DNA of 64,000 bases from Anaerocolumna cellulosilytica (GTDB taxonomy: Bacteria; Bacillota; Clostridia; Lachnospirales; Lachnospiraceae), in assembly GCF_014218335.1 (NCBI RefSeq), contig NZ_AP023367.1, forward strand, positions 869,501 to 933,500, given 5' to 3'. The notes under the pieces were generated by a model. That model did not search any database. It saw only the letters and a program-made list of their open reading frames with translations, and was not told the DNA's origin. Position 1 is the first letter of the stretch, and every line of letters begins with the position of its first letter. Shown here one piece after another: positions 62,373 through 64,000 of this stretch. A program made the position numbers and the translations under genes.

Positions 62373-62922
62373 AAGTATTGCAAAGATTCAAAAGTATACC
62401 AGGTTAATAAGACAAAAACAGGAGAAAGGGAAGGACACAAAGGCATCAGAGCCTGCGTTGCTCCCCATCTACGAATATGAAGAAATACAAGTCTTCCATC
62501 ATAGCATAAGTTTATCCTTGCCAAAACAGTTTTTTGATGAAAAGCTTGCCATTGAAAACAAATATCTGTGGTCTAAAAATAAGGAGTTGGCTATGGTTTT
62601 ATCAAAGCAGGCACTGGAGGGTGAGGAAATACAGATAGAGCAATTGAAAAATACCATGGAAACTGAATTAAAGAAAAACGATATTTATGTTGAATTGGAA
62701 GAGTTTCAGGAAGTGCAAGAGGAGCTTTTACGAAAAATCACCATAGCTTGCCGGATGCCCACTACCGCCGGATATATGTATCAAACCCAACTTTATCTGA
62801 TTGGTCATAAGGACTGGGTTAACTTAACCATTACCTGTGTAGAAAAGAAAAAATATCTATATTCAGAAATGATAGCTTATATCCAGCAGCATATCAAAGT
62901 TGAGTTTCCTAACGAGAGTTAA
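62356..62922 (+). CDS. DcrB/DUF1795-like protein, possible effector chaperone (Eag type)
   Basis: The 188-residue protein resembles the DcrB/DUF1795 group: IQVFHHSISLSLPKQFFDEK, a central helix-rich part and MYQTQLYLIGHKDWVNLTI then CVEKKKYLYSEMIAYI. In Gram-negative type VI systems Eag chaperones with this fold hold the membrane helices of PAAR-linked effectors. Its place beside VgrG-like and PAAR-like genes fits that. The start is a GTG with a TGGAGG ribosome site. The chaperone role is inferred. Confidence 0.6.
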   Translation: MAFQDESIAKIQKYTRLIRQKQEKGKDTKASEPALLPIYEYEEIQVFHHSISLSLPKQFFDEKLAIENKYLWSKNKELAMVLSKQALEGEEIQIEQLKNTMETELKKNDIYVELEEFQEVQEELLRKITIACRMPTTAGYMYQTQLYLIGHKDWVNLTITCVEKKKYLYSEMIAYIQQHIKVEFPNES

Positions 62923-62949
62923 ACAACAGGAGTTGTAGAAAGGTGGCGG

Positions 62950-63927
62950 ATGGAACGAAAGATGAATCACTTAGAAGAGCAGTACTATCAAACAGAGATG
63001 AAGCCAGTCTTACAGGAGGTTCAAAAGGAGCTATTAAAGAAGCTGGTAGAACAGGAAGAACAGCTAAAAAAGCAAACTTTCCAATCAATTGAAGCTCTTT
63101 CTGAAAAAATAAGAGCTGTGCAAAATCAACAGGAATATAAAGTGGCTTTTCTTCACTTTACACCCTTGCAAATCGGATTCTGGCAAGATACCTATGAGAT
63201 TGCGGTAACTGCATATAGTAAGGCTTGGTATCAGGAAACCGGAGTTCATGAATCCTATTATGTTCCCTATCTTTACGAAAAGCTTACAGAAAGCAAAGTG
63301 GAATTCAGAAAAAGCATCCAGAAATATGTAGGGAAAATAAGAAAAAGTTCTATTGATTATTATTTATTAGAGGAGTACTACTCATATAATCAATACTTTA
63401 TTTATTTTTTCATGAAATGGTTTCTCCAATTGGAGGAAGCGGAGTGCTTTCAGAAGCTTCCTAAGGAAAGTAATGTCTTGGTGACCTGGGGAGCTTATAA
63501 GGATAAAGCAAGAATTGTATATGCCTATGACGAATCAGAAAAAAGCCAGGAAATGTTTCATCAGCTCTTGTTAAAACAAGATCCTGCAAAGCTATTGTTT
63601 ACCAACTGGAACGGCATGGAGATACAACATGCGGTAGTGGAATATAAGAATATGTCAGGAATCTCCTTTAAGAAGACAAGGTTACAGGATATAAAGTTTG
63701 AGCAAAGCTTTTTGGTAGGGGCAAATTTTAAGAACAGTGAGCTTAAGGATTGCACTTTTGTGAATTGTGATTTAAAGATGAGTGATTTTACAGGTTGTAC
63801 GTTATGGCAGGTTTGCTTTATAAACTGTGAGTTAACGGAAGTTCTTTGGAAGGATGCGGTATTTCACGATGTAGAGGTACAAACAGGGGAGAGTGTTAAG
63901 AAGATTCAGGAGGAGAGGTATGTTTAG
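62950..63927 (+). CDS. Pentapeptide-repeat protein of the injection-type locus
   Basis: The 325-residue protein has a helical, charged N terminus (residues 1-65). A central region with aromatic residues follows (ESYYVPYLYEKLTESKVEF), then a C-terminal pentapeptide-repeat helix (about 235-310), with A/S/C-x-F-type steps in GANFKNSELKDCTFVNCDL then KMSDFTGCTL. Pentapeptide proteins are common beside VgrG/PAAR genes in polymorphic toxin loci, where some are adaptors. The function is unknown here. It starts 27 bases after the chaperone-like gene. Confidence 0.7.
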   Translation: MERKMNHLEEQYYQTEMKPVLQEVQKELLKKLVEQEEQLKKQTFQSIEALSEKIRAVQNQQEYKVAFLHFTPLQIGFWQDTYEIAVTAYSKAWYQETGVHESYYVPYLYEKLTESKVEFRKSIQKYVGKIRKSSIDYYLLEEYYSYNQYFIYFFMKWFLQLEEAECFQKLPKESNVLVTWGAYKDKARIVYAYDESEKSQEMFHQLLLKQDPAKLLFTNWNGMEIQHAVVEYKNMSGISFKKTRLQDIKFEQSFLVGANFKNSELKDCTFVNCDLKMSDFTGCTLWQVCFINCELTEVLWKDAVFHDVEVQTGESVKKIQEERYV

Positions 63928-63945
63928 GGAGAGGGGGGAAGAAGA

Positions 63946-64000
63946 ATGCTTACAGGTAGTTTAGCACTTGCCTTGTTATGCGTGGCTGTCGTTGTCATAG
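63946..64000 (+). CDS. Partial gene, hydrophobic N terminus (3' truncated by window)
   Basis: An ATG at 63946, with a GAGGGGGGAAGAAG ribosome site, opens a frame that stays open to the window end. The 18 residues read MLTGSLALALLCVAVVVI, a signal peptide or membrane anchor. It is probably the next membrane component or effector of the injection-type locus. No further call is possible. Confidence 0.45.
   Translation, partial: MLTGSLALALLCVAVVVI

Noticed and set aside
58629-63927. Ordinary prophage tail module
   Set aside because: No tape measure, capsid, portal, terminase, integrase or lysis gene is seen; the PAAR-like, Imm11-like and DcrB-like genes point to a secretion or injection cargo locus instead, though the right flank is unknown.

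Overview
The window reads as a low-GC, Gram-positive anaerobe of the Clostridia, most like Lachnospiraceae. The evidence is the AT-rich codon use, the strong AGGAGG ribosome binding sites, an anaerobic CO-dehydrogenase-like protein under an Rrf2 regulator, many AraC regulators beside glycoside hydrolases, TraX- and LCP-family envelope proteins and an IS200-type element. No rRNA, tRNA or CRISPR array was seen. This identification is inference from gene content.

Layout. (1) 1-9260, envelope and miscellaneous genes: a 5'-truncated M56 (BlaR1-like) peptidase fused to an LCP domain; a compact operon of glycolipid glucosyltransferase, NodB deacetylase and flippase-like membrane protein; a TraX protein; a DUF5131 protein with an unknown partner; and an L,D-transpeptidase. 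(2) 9270-10000, an IS200/IS605 element with end hairpins and a hairpin that hides the tnpA ribosome binding site. (3) 10067-27178, one co-directional biosynthetic cluster with a good promoter at the front and a 19-bp-stem terminator at the end. It encodes a radical SAM/SPASM peptide maturase, an M50 protease, an ABC exporter, a BtrH-like acyltransferase, an acyl carrier protein, a KS-alpha/KS-beta pair, a FabZ dehydratase, a FabG reductase, an A-T-C NRPS, a phosphopantetheinyl transferase, two hotdog proteins, a flavoprotein and two near-identical 34-35 residue precursor peptides ending in ITPGSGFGCDC(N). (4) 27175-37936: a VOC protein, signal peptidase I, an AraC-controlled pair of ABC half-transporters, an HD-domain protein, an AraC/GH88 pair and a phosphotransferase. 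(5) 38091-40630: a CooS-like protein and an Rrf2 regulator sharing the palindrome TATACCA-N3-TGGTATA. (6) 41022-52572: a sugar-catabolic run (GH106-like, AraC, Gfo/Idh, a large unassigned glycosidase, GH29, GH42). (7) 52662-55871: an HxlR/RidA-like divergent pair and an AraC regulator joined in frame to an iron-type solute-binding lipoprotein with its own internal ribosome binding site. (8) 56247-64000: a secreted toxin-like protein with a possible partner, then a contractile-injection-type cargo locus (two VgrG-like spikes, a PAAR-like protein, an Imm11-like protein, a DcrB/Eag-like chaperone, a pentapeptide-repeat protein) running off the window.

The most striking system is region 3. It has a full type II ketosynthase set without an enoyl reductase, which predicts an unsaturated or polyene acyl chain on a carrier protein. 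It has a BtrH-type acyltransferase, whose family moves acyl groups from carrier proteins to amines. It also has a RiPP half with radical SAM maturase, protease, exporter and twin precursors. The simplest reading is a polyene- or lipid-capped, radical-SAM-modified peptide, that is a PKS/NRPS/RiPP hybrid. The chemistry is inferred from families and gene order only.

A dispersed repeat of about 140 bp, with ends related to AATTGCGAAAC, occurs at 4797 and 58425, with an internally deleted copy at 27636. It looks like a small non-autonomous element.
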